In this document: positions 50,600 to 59,388 of the stretch, one piece after another
How the letters are laid out: the number at the start of each line of letters is the position of its first letter
Position numbering within the stretch: the stretch's first letter is position 1
NCBI GenBank assembly: GCA_964451785.1
Contig: CAYVJG010000015.1
Location: 1 to 62,865 of the forward strand
DNA from: JAJYSO01 sp964451785
GTDB taxonomy: Bacteria; Bacteroidota; Bacteroidia; Flavobacteriales; Flavobacteriaceae
Length of the DNA stretch: 62,865 bases
Direction of reading: 5' to 3'
Notes under the pieces: generated by a model
What the model was told of the DNA's origin: nothing
The model's input: only the letters and a program-made list of their open reading frames with translations
Databases searched by the model: none
Made by a program: the position numbers and the translations under genes

Positions 50600-51841
50600 T
50601 TAAGCCTCTTCTGTTTTGAGTTTGGGCTTTTGCTTTTTGATTGTAAATGAGAATGAGGTATATTTTCCCACTTCAGAATCTAATTTAATCTTGCCACCGA
50701 GTTTATGTACCAGCTGCCAAACAATTGACAAGCCTATCCCATGCCCCTTTTTACCGTGACGATCGCGATCTGAAGCTATTGAAAACAAGTCAAACACCTT
50801 TGATTGTTTATCTTTAGGAATTCCCATACCGTTATCGGTAACTTTGAATTTATAATATTTGCGACCTTCTTCACAATCAATACTTATAATTGTGCGGCGT
50901 TTATCGTTGTACTTTAAACTATTGCCCAACAAGTTGATGAAGATTTGCTCTAATCCAGAACGGTTACAAATCAGGTCAAAATTGTGTTCTGGCAGGTTAA
51001 TTTCGCAATCGCTTTCAATATTAAGCATATCTACAATACCTTCTAAAAATCCTTTTAAGCCAAAAGGTTCTTCGTTATAATCTTCAGAAGACACGTTTTC
51101 AGTTTCGTAATATTTTAAAATATTAGAAATATAATCGCTCATTCCAAATGAAGATTGCTTTAAGCGATTGAGGTAAGCGATGGCTTGCGCATCTATATTA
51201 TCAGCGTATTTGTGTTTGAGTACGTCAATAGTCAAAATAATATTTGACAAAGGCATTTTAAGGTCGTGCGACACGGCTCCGGCAAAACTCTTAAGCATGT
51301 CATTATGTCGCTCTAAATTTTTAGTTGAACGTTTAAAGGCTTTGTTATTAGCATGTAATTCAAAAAGCAATTCCACTTGATGAGCCAAAGTTTTAAGTGC
51401 TTTAATTTGCTGTGCGGTAAGTTTACGCGGCTTGTGGTCAACTAAACAAAGAGTACCCAAGGCTAGCCCTTTTGAATCATTTAAAACAAAACCAGCGTAA
51501 TACACCACAGGTTGATTTTCATCAACAGTAAAAGGGTTATCTTTAAAACGCTCGTCTAAACGCGTATCTTCAATTTCCAGAAAACCTTTATCTTCTAAAA
51601 TAGTATGACCACAAAAAGAGACATTACGTGAAGTTTCACAGATATCAAGGCCAACTTTAGCCTTAATCCATTGACGATCTTTATCGACTAAGCTAATAAA
51701 AGCTACGGGCATACCCGCTATATAAGTAGCTAATTCAACTATTTCATCATATTGTTTTTCTGCAGGTGTGTCCAAAATACCCAAGTCTTTTAAAGCGCTA
51801 AGTCTTTCCTTTTCGTTACGTGCTATTTCCGGCTTAATCAT
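50600..51841 (-). CDS. GAF-domain sensor histidine kinase
   Basis: This is a 413-residue soluble kinase from the ATG at 51841. A GAF domain at about 20-165 (FISLVDKDRQWIKAKVGLD, NVSFCGHTILED, LGTLCLVDHKPR) is followed by a short coiled coil. The HisKA box is GAVSHDLKMPLSNI (histidine about 195), and the ATPase has FINLLGNSLKYND, DNGMGIPKD and KGHGIGLSIVWQLVHKLGG. No membrane helix and no adjacent response regulator are present, so it is an orphan cytoplasmic kinase. The ligand of the GAF domain is unknown. Confidence 0.9.
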   Translation of the reverse strand: MIKPEIARNEKERLSALKDLGILDTPAEKQYDEIVELATYIAGMPVAFISLVDKDRQWIKAKVGLDICETSRNVSFCGHTILEDKGFLEIEDTRLDERFKDNPFTVDENQPVVYYAGFVLNDSKGLALGTLCLVDHKPRKLTAQQIKALKTLAHQVELLFELHANNKAFKRSTKNLERHNDMLKSFAGAVSHDLKMPLSNIILTIDVLKHKYADNIDAQAIAYLNRLKQSSFGMSDYISNILKYYETENVSSEDYNEEPFGLKGFLEGIVDMLNIESDCEINLPEHNFDLICNRSGLEQIFINLLGNSLKYNDKRRTIISIDCEEGRKYYKFKVTDNGMGIPKDKQSKVFDLFSIASDRDRHGKKGHGIGLSIVWQLVHKLGGKIKLDSEVGKYTSFSFTIKKQKPKLKTEEA

Positions 51842-51906
51842 AAGATGCAAAGGTAAGTAAACTAGTTTAAAGTAATATTAACACCTAGTTTATTTTGTTC
51901 AATAAA

Positions 51907-52671
51907 TTAAAAATGTTCAAACACACCAAGACCAAAAAGAGCAAAATCATAACTGACAGGATCAGCTGGATTCATTTTGCGCAAATTTTCATCTAATTCA
52001 GCAAGTGTTTTGGCGTCATTTTGTTTTCGTGTAATTAATTGCAATTTCCGCGCCACATTACCGCTGTGCACATCTAGCGGACAAGATAAGGCCGCTGGCA
52101 TGATATTATGCCATAGCCTAAAGTCTACACCTGACGAATCGTCACGTATCATCCAACGTAAAAACATATTAATACGTTTAGCAGCAGAGTTTTTTAACGG
52201 ATCACTAAGGTGTTTTTCAGTGCGCTTAAGATGATCAAGTTCAAAAAAATGTTGCTTTAAATGATGAATAGCCAATTGTGTAGAATTTGCCGTCGAATAG
52301 TTTGTAAAAATGCCTTCTAACCCCTCGTAATTTTCATAAATGTGCTTTAATGCCTTTACAAAGTAAATCAGATCGTCTCCATTAAAGGTACGATGTTTAA
52401 AGTGACACAAAGCTTTCAAATCAGCTTTAGTGGCATTTTTTACAAAATCGGCTGGTGAATCATCGAGCAAATGCATGAGATGCTTGGCGTTTTTTAGAAT
52501 TGTTTTGCGCTGCCCCCAAGCTATGGTAGCGGTTAAAAAACCAGCGATCTCAATATCTTCTTTCTCTGCAAACAAATGCGGTATTTGCACGGGATCGGTT
52601 TCAATAAACTCCGGTTGATTATATTGTAGCACTTTATAATCTAAAAAAGCCTTAAGTTCATCAAATGACAT
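51907..52671 (-). CDS. TIGR02757 / DUF2400 family protein
   Basis: The product has 254 residues. Characteristic stretches are DPVQIPHLFAEKEDIEIAGFLTATIAWGQRK, FKHRTFNGDDLIYFVKAL, KRINMFLRWMIRDD and LDVHSGNVARKL, each cited as landmarks of the family. TIGR02757 proteins are widespread in Bacteroidota and uncharacterised; a relation to HhH-type DNA glycosylases has been suggested from sequence pattern. It ends the cluster after pssA with a 4-base gap. Confidence 0.85.
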   Translation of the reverse strand: MSFDELKAFLDYKVLQYNQPEFIETDPVQIPHLFAEKEDIEIAGFLTATIAWGQRKTILKNAKHLMHLLDDSPADFVKNATKADLKALCHFKHRTFNGDDLIYFVKALKHIYENYEGLEGIFTNYSTANSTQLAIHHLKQHFFELDHLKRTEKHLSDPLKNSAAKRINMFLRWMIRDDSSGVDFRLWHNIMPAALSCPLDVHSGNVARKLQLITRKQNDAKTLAELDENLRKMNPADPVSYDFALFGLGVFEHF

Positions 52672-52675
52672 AATG

Positions 52676-53428
52676 TTAAGCTTCTTTTAAATAATAGAGT
52701 AACACTGAAAACAACAAGTAAACCAAAATAATGACTGGTAAGGCTATAAACTTTAAGGTAATCAAAGCAACAAGTGCTAAGGCTAAAAAGATATATCTAA
52801 ACCAATTTGATTTAAAATCATAAGTTTTAAATTTTAGGGCAAATAAAGGCAGTTCAGCGTTGAGCAGAAAGGTGCTCAACACCGTCAAGCCAATCAAAAA
52901 CCAAGGGGTAAATAACAGGTTTACGATGCGCGGTGAAGGTTGATAAGCTAATATTAAGGGTAAACTCATAATCAAAATGGCATTAGCCGGTGTAGGCAAG
53001 CCTATAAAAGAAGAGGTTTGTCTATCGTCAATATTAAATTTAGCTAATCTATAGCCTGAACCTAAAGCAATTAACAAGCCTATTAAAGCTAATGTCGGAA
53101 ATCCAAATTGAAAAATAGGTTGTGATTCCCAACTGTACACAAAAATTTCTGAGCTACCTCCTAAGGCTTGAATCAGCAATTGCACCATCACTATTCCTGG
53201 AACTAGTCCACTAGTAATCATGTCTGCTAATGAATCTAATTGAAGTCCTAATTCACTAGGAACCTTGAGTAGTCGAGCAAAAAAGCCATCAAAAAAGTCA
53301 AAGAAAATCCCGAGTCCTACAAAAATTGCAGCAAAAACTAAATGGTTTTGAACAGCTAACACGACTGCAATACAACCACTTAACATATTAAGGAGGGTAA
53401 ATAAGTTAGGAATAAATCGTTTTATCAT
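52676..53428 (-). CDS. pssA: CDP-diacylglycerol--serine O-phosphatidyltransferase
   Basis: From the ATG at 53428 (MIKRFIPNLFTLLN) this is a 250-residue membrane enzyme with about seven helices. The CDP-alcohol phosphatidyltransferase signature D-x2-D-G-x2-A-R-x8-G-x3-D-x3-D is complete (DFFDGFFARLL...GLQLDSLAD, about 42-67). It makes phosphatidylserine, the precursor of phosphatidylethanolamine. The FIPNLFTLLNMLSG start is typical of bacterial PssA rather than PgsA. Confidence 0.9.
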   Translation of the reverse strand: MIKRFIPNLFTLLNMLSGCIAVVLAVQNHLVFAAIFVGLGIFFDFFDGFFARLLKVPSELGLQLDSLADMITSGLVPGIVMVQLLIQALGGSSEIFVYSWESQPIFQFGFPTLALIGLLIALGSGYRLAKFNIDDRQTSSFIGLPTPANAILIMSLPLILAYQPSPRIVNLLFTPWFLIGLTVLSTFLLNAELPLFALKFKTYDFKSNWFRYIFLALALVALITLKFIALPVIILVYLLFSVLLYYLKEA

Positions 53429-53709
53429 CTCTATCATCTTAGGAAACGTAAAAATAATAAACTCTGGGAGTCCTGCTTAGTAAAATCACAAAAAACTAAC
53501 TTAAATTCAACATGATTTTTACATAAGCATTCATAATTTATTAACGTTCATAAGCTTTACCCATAATTCTTCCTAATGTGTACTGTATTAAATTAATAGT
53601 AAGCGAGATAACTTAAATTTATAGCGGATTTCTTATTTATTTATATTCTAAATAAGGAGTTCCTTTAAAAAAATAGGTTTTACAGCGGTTAGAATTACGA
53701 GATATCCTT

Positions 53710-53717
53710 TATATTTG
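53710..53717 (+). promoter_or_regulatory. -7 element TATATTTG of the small membrane gene
   Basis: TATATTTG fits TAnnTTTG exactly and lies 18 bases before the ATG at 53736. A clear -33 TTG is not seen at the expected distance. Its position over a possible TTG codon at 53715 argues that translation starts at the ATG. Confidence 0.5.
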
Positions 53718-53735
53718 TCGAAAAATAGAACAGCA

Positions 53736-53912
53736 ATGGATAGCATGATTCAATTTGACCAATGGCTTGGCTTTTTATTAATTGCCGTTATCGGTATGGC
53801 CGGATTTTGGATATTTATGTTTTTATTAAGCATCCTTCCTTATTGGATTATGGGATACTTTAAAGATCTTAAAAAACAGAAGAAAGCTGAAAAAGCTCAA
53901 AAAACGGCTTAA
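53736..53912 (+). CDS. Small membrane protein of unknown function
   Basis: This 58-residue protein begins at the ATG at 53736 (MDSMIQFDQW). A single long hydrophobic segment at about 11-41 is followed by a highly basic amphipathic tail, FKDLKKQKKAEKAQK. No family is recognised. The gene has a promoter element in front and a clear terminator behind, which supports it being real. The longer TTG-start version is less likely. Confidence 0.65.
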   Translation: MDSMIQFDQWLGFLLIAVIGMAGFWIFMFLLSILPYWIMGYFKDLKKQKKAEKAQKTA

Positions 53913-53940
53913 TCTGCTTAAGCTAACAAAATAACAAAAA

Positions 53941-53964
53941 CACGTAGCTCTCTACGTGTTTTTT
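53941..53964 (+). terminator. Terminator after the small membrane gene
   Basis: CACGTAG-CTCT-CTACGTG is followed by six T residues, 28 bases after the stop codon. Confidence 0.88.
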
Positions 53965-54072
53965 GTTTTTTATACCTGTACTTATTTTGATTTCAACAGG
54001 ACAAGCTTTATTTTTAGCCCGTACAATATTTTGTTAAAACGAAGGTTTTATATATAAATTTAGCTAAAGACT

Positions 54073-55143
54073 TTGAAACTAAAATTAAGCATCTTACTCC
54101 TACTACTCGGTCTCACCATACAGGCACAAACGGCTCGAAAATATTCTAATGAATTTTTAAATATCGGTGTAGGGGCTGCAGCTTTTGGCCAAAGTGGCGC
54201 TGTAGTGGCCACAACTAACGATGTGTATGCCGGGTATTGGAATCCCGCCGGATTAACAGAACTCGAAGATAGCCAAGTGGCGGTCATGCATGCAAGTTAT
54301 TTTGCTAACATTGCTAATTATGACTACATCGGTGGAGCGATGCCTATTGACGACCAAAGTACCATTGGCTTTAGCGTTATTCGTTTTGGGGTTGACGATA
54401 TTATGAATACCACACAGCTCATCGATGATCAAGGTCATATCAATTATGACCGCATTAGTTATTTTTCTGCAGCTGATTATGCGTTTACCATGTCGTATGC
54501 ACATCACCTCCTTTTTGAAGGGTTTTCAATTGGTGCCAATGCCAAAGTTATCAGACGCGTAATTGGAGATTTTGCGAACTCATGGGGATTTGGTTTTGAT
54601 TTTGGAGCGCAATTTGTCAGTAAAAACAACTGGAAATTTGGGGTGATGGTTCGCGATATTACCACCACCTATAATACCTGGAGCATAGATAAAGAAAAAT
54701 ATAAAGAGATTCAGGATGCCGTTGAAGGACAAAACCAAGAACTCCCTGAAACTACTGAAATTACCTTACCTAAATTACAACTCGGCATTGCTAAAACTTT
54801 TGCTATACATCGCGATTTTTCTCTTAAAACAGAACTTGATCTCAACACACGCTTTACCCGAACTAACGACATTATTTCTACCAATGCCTTCAGCATGACG
54901 CCTGCATTTGGCTTTGAAGTAGGCTATATAAACATGGTCTATTTGCGCGGTGGCATGGGAAATTTTCAAGACGAAATTCAATTTGACGGTAGCAGCCGTA
55001 TCGGATTTCAGCCTAGTTTTGGCGTGGGTTTTCGTTATAAAGGTATCCAAATTGACTATGCCTTTACCGATATTGGTGACCAAAGCGTTGCGCTCTACTC
55101 CAATGTATTCTCTATTAGTTTAGATTGGAGTATCTTCAGATAA
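54073..55143 (+). CDS. PorV/PorQ family outer-membrane beta-barrel protein
   Basis: The 356-residue product starts at a TTG that reads directly into a signal peptide (KLKLSILLLLLGLTIQAQT); no ATG is available in frame upstream of it. The mature N-terminus FLNIGVGAAAFGQSGAVVATTNDVYAGYWNPAGL, cited by its G-A-x-A-x-G and YWNPAGL elements, is the hallmark of PorV/PorQ-type barrels. The rest alternates in beta-strand pattern to the C-terminal aromatic. PorV itself shuttles T9SS cargo to the attachment complex; this may be a paralogue. Cargo for such a system is encoded at 3.5 and 30.1 kb. Confidence 0.82.
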   Translation: MKLKLSILLLLLGLTIQAQTARKYSNEFLNIGVGAAAFGQSGAVVATTNDVYAGYWNPAGLTELEDSQVAVMHASYFANIANYDYIGGAMPIDDQSTIGFSVIRFGVDDIMNTTQLIDDQGHINYDRISYFSAADYAFTMSYAHHLLFEGFSIGANAKVIRRVIGDFANSWGFGFDFGAQFVSKNNWKFGVMVRDITTTYNTWSIDKEKYKEIQDAVEGQNQELPETTEITLPKLQLGIAKTFAIHRDFSLKTELDLNTRFTRTNDIISTNAFSMTPAFGFEVGYINMVYLRGGMGNFQDEIQFDGSSRIGFQPSFGVGFRYKGIQIDYAFTDIGDQSVALYSNVFSISLDWSIFR

Positions 55144-55364
55144 TCACCGCCTTCTACTTTTCAACTTAAAGTTTATAAAAGGATTATTACAGCGCTCAAA
55201 CAGCGATCAAACTATTGTTAGTATATTTGAACTGAATTTGTGAGAAATTAATGAAGCGCTTTTGTCCTTATTAATTGAATCAAAAAGTTTAATTAACCTC
55301 AGTTCAACTTTTGTGCTGACAAGGGTTTCTACAAATCTATTTTATTATCTAGGAACATTACAAG

Positions 55365-56975
55365 ATGAAGAAATTACTTTTAGCCTTACTCTCAGGAAGT
55401 TTACTAGCAGCAGCTTGGCCCACTTATGGTCTCCCTTTACTACTCTTCTTTGGATTTGTTCCACTTTTGTTTATAGAGTTTCAAATTCGCACATCTCCTC
55501 TTAAACACAAAGGTTTAAAAGTTTTTGCATACGCCTATTTAGCCCTTTTTATTTGGAATATCATCACTACCTATTGGATTTATTTCTCTACTCCGGTAGG
55601 AATGATTTTTGCCATACTGGCCAACACCTTACTGATGAGTTTGGTGTTTTTACTCTACCACCACGTTGCCAAACGCCTCAACTCTTTTACAGCAGGGCTC
55701 GTATTTTTAGCAGCCTTGTGGATGTGCTTTGAGTACCTTCACCTGCATTGGGATTTCTCTTGGCCTTGGCTCAATTTGGGCAATGGATTTTCAGAGTTTC
55801 CACAATGGGTTCAATGGTATGAATACACCGGCACTTTTGGTGGAACTTTATGGATCTGGATCGTTAACTTAGTGGTTTTTAAAGCGATTCTACTTTATAG
55901 TCAGCACCGTGACAAAGCCATCTTGTATCGCGGAATTCTCAAAACAACCCTCCTTATTGGCCTACCAATTGGGATATCTTATGTATTGTGGAACAGCTAT
56001 CCTAGTGAAGCTAACCAACCACATCTTGAAGCTTTAGTAGTACAACCCAACATTGATCCTTACAACGAAAAATACAATACTGATGATGCTTATATTGGAC
56101 GCTTATTACTCGAGATGACCAATAAGCTTGTCGATGATTCTACAGCCATAGTGATTGCTCCTGAAACGGTGTTTGCCGATGGCACAAAACGCAGTGATTT
56201 TAAACTTTCTGCTGCTCATTATTACGGAAAAAGATTATTAATTGCTCATCCTCAAGTTAGCTTTTTAGCCGGTATTTCACAATATGACATTATTCGCAAT
56301 GCTGACAGTGTTAAGTCTCAAACCAACTTTTTAAAACCAGGACTTTGGTTTAACGATTACAATTCGGCTTTTCTGATGAGCCATGAACATCCTACGCAAT
56401 TTTATCACAAATCAAAGCTCGTTGTTGGCGTTGAAAATTTCCCTTACCAATCTGTCCTCAAGCCTATTTTAGGGGATATTATGATTGATTTAGGTGGCAC
56501 TGTTGCCAAAAAGACCACACAACCCAATCGAGAAGTCTTTACGTTTGGACAAGAAGATTACAAAACGGCGCCTATCATTTGTTATGAATCAGTTTATGGA
56601 GAATTTGTAACCGGTTATGTGCAAAACGGCGCTCAGTTTTTAAGTATTATCACCAATGATGCCTGGTGGGGAGACACCCAAGGTTATAAACAACACTTAA
56701 GTTATGCCCGTCTGCGTGCCATAGAAACTCGTCGTGATGTTGTGCAAAGCGCCAACAATGGTATTTCTGCTTTTATCAATCAAAAAGGCGAAATTATTAA
56801 ACGTACTAAATATGATGTCCGCGACGTTATAAAAGAAAACGTTTACCTTAACACAGAAAAAACATTCTATGTCAAACACGGAGATTTTTTAGCCAGAATA
56901 GCTCAATTTATGGCTTTATTTATATTTTTGTCAGCCTTTCTAAAAAAGAAAAAATCCTTAACTTTAGATTCGTAA
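55365..56975 (+). CDS. lnt: Apolipoprotein N-acyltransferase
   Basis: This 536-residue inner-membrane enzyme has about six helices in the N-terminal 200 residues and a nitrilase-like periplasmic domain with the Glu-Lys-Cys triad: IAPETVFADG (E about 269), HKSKLVVGVENFP (K about 348) and APIICYESVYGEF (C about 408). A final helix lies at the C-terminus. It adds the third acyl chain to lipoproteins, several of which are encoded in this window. ftsB follows after 52 bases. Confidence 0.92.
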   Translation: MKKLLLALLSGSLLAAAWPTYGLPLLLFFGFVPLLFIEFQIRTSPLKHKGLKVFAYAYLALFIWNIITTYWIYFSTPVGMIFAILANTLLMSLVFLLYHHVAKRLNSFTAGLVFLAALWMCFEYLHLHWDFSWPWLNLGNGFSEFPQWVQWYEYTGTFGGTLWIWIVNLVVFKAILLYSQHRDKAILYRGILKTTLLIGLPIGISYVLWNSYPSEANQPHLEALVVQPNIDPYNEKYNTDDAYIGRLLLEMTNKLVDDSTAIVIAPETVFADGTKRSDFKLSAAHYYGKRLLIAHPQVSFLAGISQYDIIRNADSVKSQTNFLKPGLWFNDYNSAFLMSHEHPTQFYHKSKLVVGVENFPYQSVLKPILGDIMIDLGGTVAKKTTQPNREVFTFGQEDYKTAPIICYESVYGEFVTGYVQNGAQFLSIITNDAWWGDTQGYKQHLSYARLRAIETRRDVVQSANNGISAFINQKGEIIKRTKYDVRDVIKENVYLNTEKTFYVKHGDFLARIAQFMALFIFLSAFLKKKKSLTLDS

Positions 56976-57027
56976 ACTCGGCTTTAAACCAATTAAACTT
57001 ACCTGACCTCTATAGTACTATCATTTC

Positions 57028-57354
57028 ATGGGCTTTAAAAACTTAAAACATAAATCTTGGTTTAAAATAGTGAGTAATAAATATGTGTTTATTGGACTCA
57101 TATTCGGGATATGGATGCTTTTTTTTGATAGTAATTCATGGTTGGTGCAACGCGATTTAAATCAAGAGATTGACAAATTACAAAATGATGCCGCTTATTA
57201 CCAAAAGGAAATTCATAAAGACAGCACTATTGTCAATCAACTAAAAACAGAAGAAGGACGCATACACTACGCACGTGAACACTATTTTATGAAACGCAGT
57301 AACGAAGATGTGTTTATCATTCAATATCAAGATAGTCTTAAAGAAAGTAACTAA
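57028..57354 (+). CDS. ftsB: Septum formation initiator, FtsB-like
   Basis: This 108-residue protein has one membrane helix (about 20-38), a coiled coil (LNQEIDKLQNDAAYYQKEIHKD, about 49-70) and the C-terminal RIHYAREHYFMKRSNEDVF motif typical of FtsB/DivIC proteins in Bacteroidota. It links the division complex in the periplasm. Its stop overlaps the start of the mutA gene by one base (TAATG), so the genes are coupled. Confidence 0.85.
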   Translation: MGFKNLKHKSWFKIVSNKYVFIGLIFGIWMLFFDSNSWLVQRDLNQEIDKLQNDAAYYQKEIHKDSTIVNQLKTEEGRIHYAREHYFMKRSNEDVFIIQYQDSLKESN

Positions 57355-58706
57355 TGGCTCAAGATATATACGCTGATTTTCCTAGTATTTCGGCAAAACA
57401 ATGGAAACAGTTTTTACAATTTTCATTAGATGGACTATCTTATGAAAATTTACTTAGCTCTACACGAGATCAGCTCACTATAAAACCTTTTTATCACGCT
57501 GATGATTTAAGCGCCAACTTCCTTTTACCTTCACCTGAACACTGTTTGGATTATGATCGTTTAATTGCCCTCTCTGCAGAACAGCTAATTGCACAAATCA
57601 AAAAAGCGCAACATAATGGCGTCAAAGGATTTTGGGTGAAAATTATCTCTGATCAAATCGATTTAAAGTCCGTTTTTGAAGCCATAGACTTACCCTCTAC
57701 ACCTCTATTTATCGAGTGTAATTTTTTGTCATCTGCTTATTTACAAAAAGCACTTTCTCTTTTACAGCATACCAATCACCGCGTAAAATTTGGCATAGAT
57801 CCCATCGGGCATCTGAGTAAAACCGGGAATTGGTACAAATCTATAAATGACGACTTAGCAGAGACCATATCGCTTTTTCAAACACATAATCCTACCTTTG
57901 CTCTGGCTATAGACCTTTCGATTTTTCAAGAAGCAGGAGCTACAATACCTCAGCAATTAACTTATAGTACTGCCATTCTCAATGACTATTTAAATCGGCT
58001 TCCCGAAACCTTAAAAACCTGTTCTGTTTGCTTTAAAGTTGCCATAGGCTCGCACTTCAATTTTGAAATCGCAAAACTCAAAGCACTGCGTCTTTTAACG
58101 CAACAATTAAGCGACTTTTACAACAAAAAATGCCTGATAGAAATCATTGCTTTCCCCACTACTTATAACAAAACCATTTTTTCAAATGCTTTAAATGCCA
58201 CGCGTATCCACGCCGAATACCAAGCAGCCTTTTTAGGGGGAGCAAATGCTATTTGCTGTTTATCAGAACATTTTATCCTTCCAAAAGATAAAACAAAAGA
58301 GCAAGAAAAGGCACAAAGCAAATTACAACGCGCTTTACAACTTTCCGAAAATCCACAACTTATTCAAGGAAGCTATTACATCAATGAAGTCACCAAGCAA
58401 TTGGCCGAAAAAGCACTTGACCTACTCAAAACTATTGAAAAAGGAGGAGGCTATTTAGCGCAATTGAAAGCGGGAAAAATTCAACAGAAAATTAAAGAAA
58501 GTGCACATCAAGATCGCGTAGCTTTAAAAAACAAAACTCGCAATATTGTAGATTGTAATGTCTATCAAAATAAATCAGAGCACTTTAGCCCAAAAGCTAT
58601 TCAGCAATTAATAAAAAAGGCTAATCCTCACAAAACCTTACTTGCTCCAATCGTTCCAAAACGTTTAGCAATAACACTAGAGTTAAATAGACTTTGTGAA
58701 GATTAA
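57354..58706 (+). CDS. mutA: Methylmalonyl-CoA mutase small subunit
   Basis: This 450-residue TIM-barrel protein belongs to the methylmalonyl-CoA mutase family without the C-terminal B12-binding domain, as in the beta (MutA) subunits. Landmarks are DFPSISAKQWKQFLQ, FGIDPIGHLSKTGNW and the C-terminal GGYLAQLKAGKIQQKI followed by RVALKNKTRNIVDCNVYQN. The small subunit does not bind adenosylcobalamin itself and depends on MutB. In many relatives mutB follows directly, but here the next gene is a nitroreductase on the other strand. Either mutB lies elsewhere or the locus was rearranged. Confidence 0.87.
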   Translation: MAQDIYADFPSISAKQWKQFLQFSLDGLSYENLLSSTRDQLTIKPFYHADDLSANFLLPSPEHCLDYDRLIALSAEQLIAQIKKAQHNGVKGFWVKIISDQIDLKSVFEAIDLPSTPLFIECNFLSSAYLQKALSLLQHTNHRVKFGIDPIGHLSKTGNWYKSINDDLAETISLFQTHNPTFALAIDLSIFQEAGATIPQQLTYSTAILNDYLNRLPETLKTCSVCFKVAIGSHFNFEIAKLKALRLLTQQLSDFYNKKCLIEIIAFPTTYNKTIFSNALNATRIHAEYQAAFLGGANAICCLSEHFILPKDKTKEQEKAQSKLQRALQLSENPQLIQGSYYINEVTKQLAEKALDLLKTIEKGGGYLAQLKAGKIQQKIKESAHQDRVALKNKTRNIVDCNVYQNKSEHFSPKAIQQLIKKANPHKTLLAPIVPKRLAITLELNRLCED

Positions 58707-58732
58707 TAGCATTCTCAAAAGAGTATAACTGT

Positions 58733-59305
58733 TTATAGCCATTCCACTTTATCTTGCCAAGGTCCGCGACCACCCTTAAGTAAAGGTTGATCATAATGCC
58801 CGAGATAGAAAAAACCCAAACAGGTTTCTCCTACTGATAATTCAGTAAACTCACTAAAGTATTTAAGCGTTCCCGGAGTACTCCAATAACCCCCAATTCC
58901 TAAACTTTCAGCCGCTAACCACAAATTTTGAACGGCCATTGCCGTAGCAGCAATTTCTTCCCACTCCGGAATGCGTTCTTTTAAATCACGCTGCATACAC
59001 ACAGCTAAAACAGCTGAAGACTGCTTAAATTTGGTTATTATTTTTTCATATTTACGCGCTGAAAATTTTGGTGCCGTAGCCTTGTATTTTTCAGCCATAA
59101 AATCACTGAAATTTGTCAGAGTTTCACCTTGCATCACCTTAAAACGCCAAGGTTCAGTTTGTTTATGCGAAGGCGCCCAATTTGCTACTTCTAATAAAGT
59201 TTCAAGTTCCTTTCGGGTTACAGGTTCAGCCGTAAATTGATTGGGAAAAACTGATCTGCGCTCTACAATGGTTTTAACTATATCTTGCTTTATGGATGTT
59301 ATCAT
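58733..59305 (-). CDS. Nitroreductase family protein
   Basis: This 190-residue FMN-dependent oxidoreductase has the N-terminal VERRSVFPNQFTAEPV with the Arg-Arg-Ser FMN-phosphate contact, ANWAPSHKQTEPWRF (about 45-59), and GGYWSTPGTL with LGFFYLGHYDQP in the C-terminal half. These patterns are shared by YdjA-like nitroreductases. The enzyme is expected to use NAD(P)H to reduce nitro compounds, quinones or enones; the natural substrate is unknown. It is monocistronic. Confidence 0.88.
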   Translation of the reverse strand: MITSIKQDIVKTIVERRSVFPNQFTAEPVTRKELETLLEVANWAPSHKQTEPWRFKVMQGETLTNFSDFMAEKYKATAPKFSARKYEKIITKFKQSSAVLAVCMQRDLKERIPEWEEIAATAMAVQNLWLAAESLGIGGYWSTPGTLKYFSEFTELSVGETCLGFFYLGHYDQPLLKGGRGPWQDKVEWL

Positions 59306-59388
59306 TTTATTTAGATTTATTCTAAACTACACGGTAGCAAATATAGTAAAATCTATAGATTAAGTCACAACATAAAAAGGCTCAAAAA

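Noticed and set aside
53715..53735. TTG start for the small membrane protein
   Set aside because: The TTG lies within the TATATTTG promoter element, and a normal ATG follows 21 bases later.
55262..55504. 80-codon frame overlapping the start of lnt
   Set aside because: It is out of frame with Lnt, has low-complexity content and no independent support.
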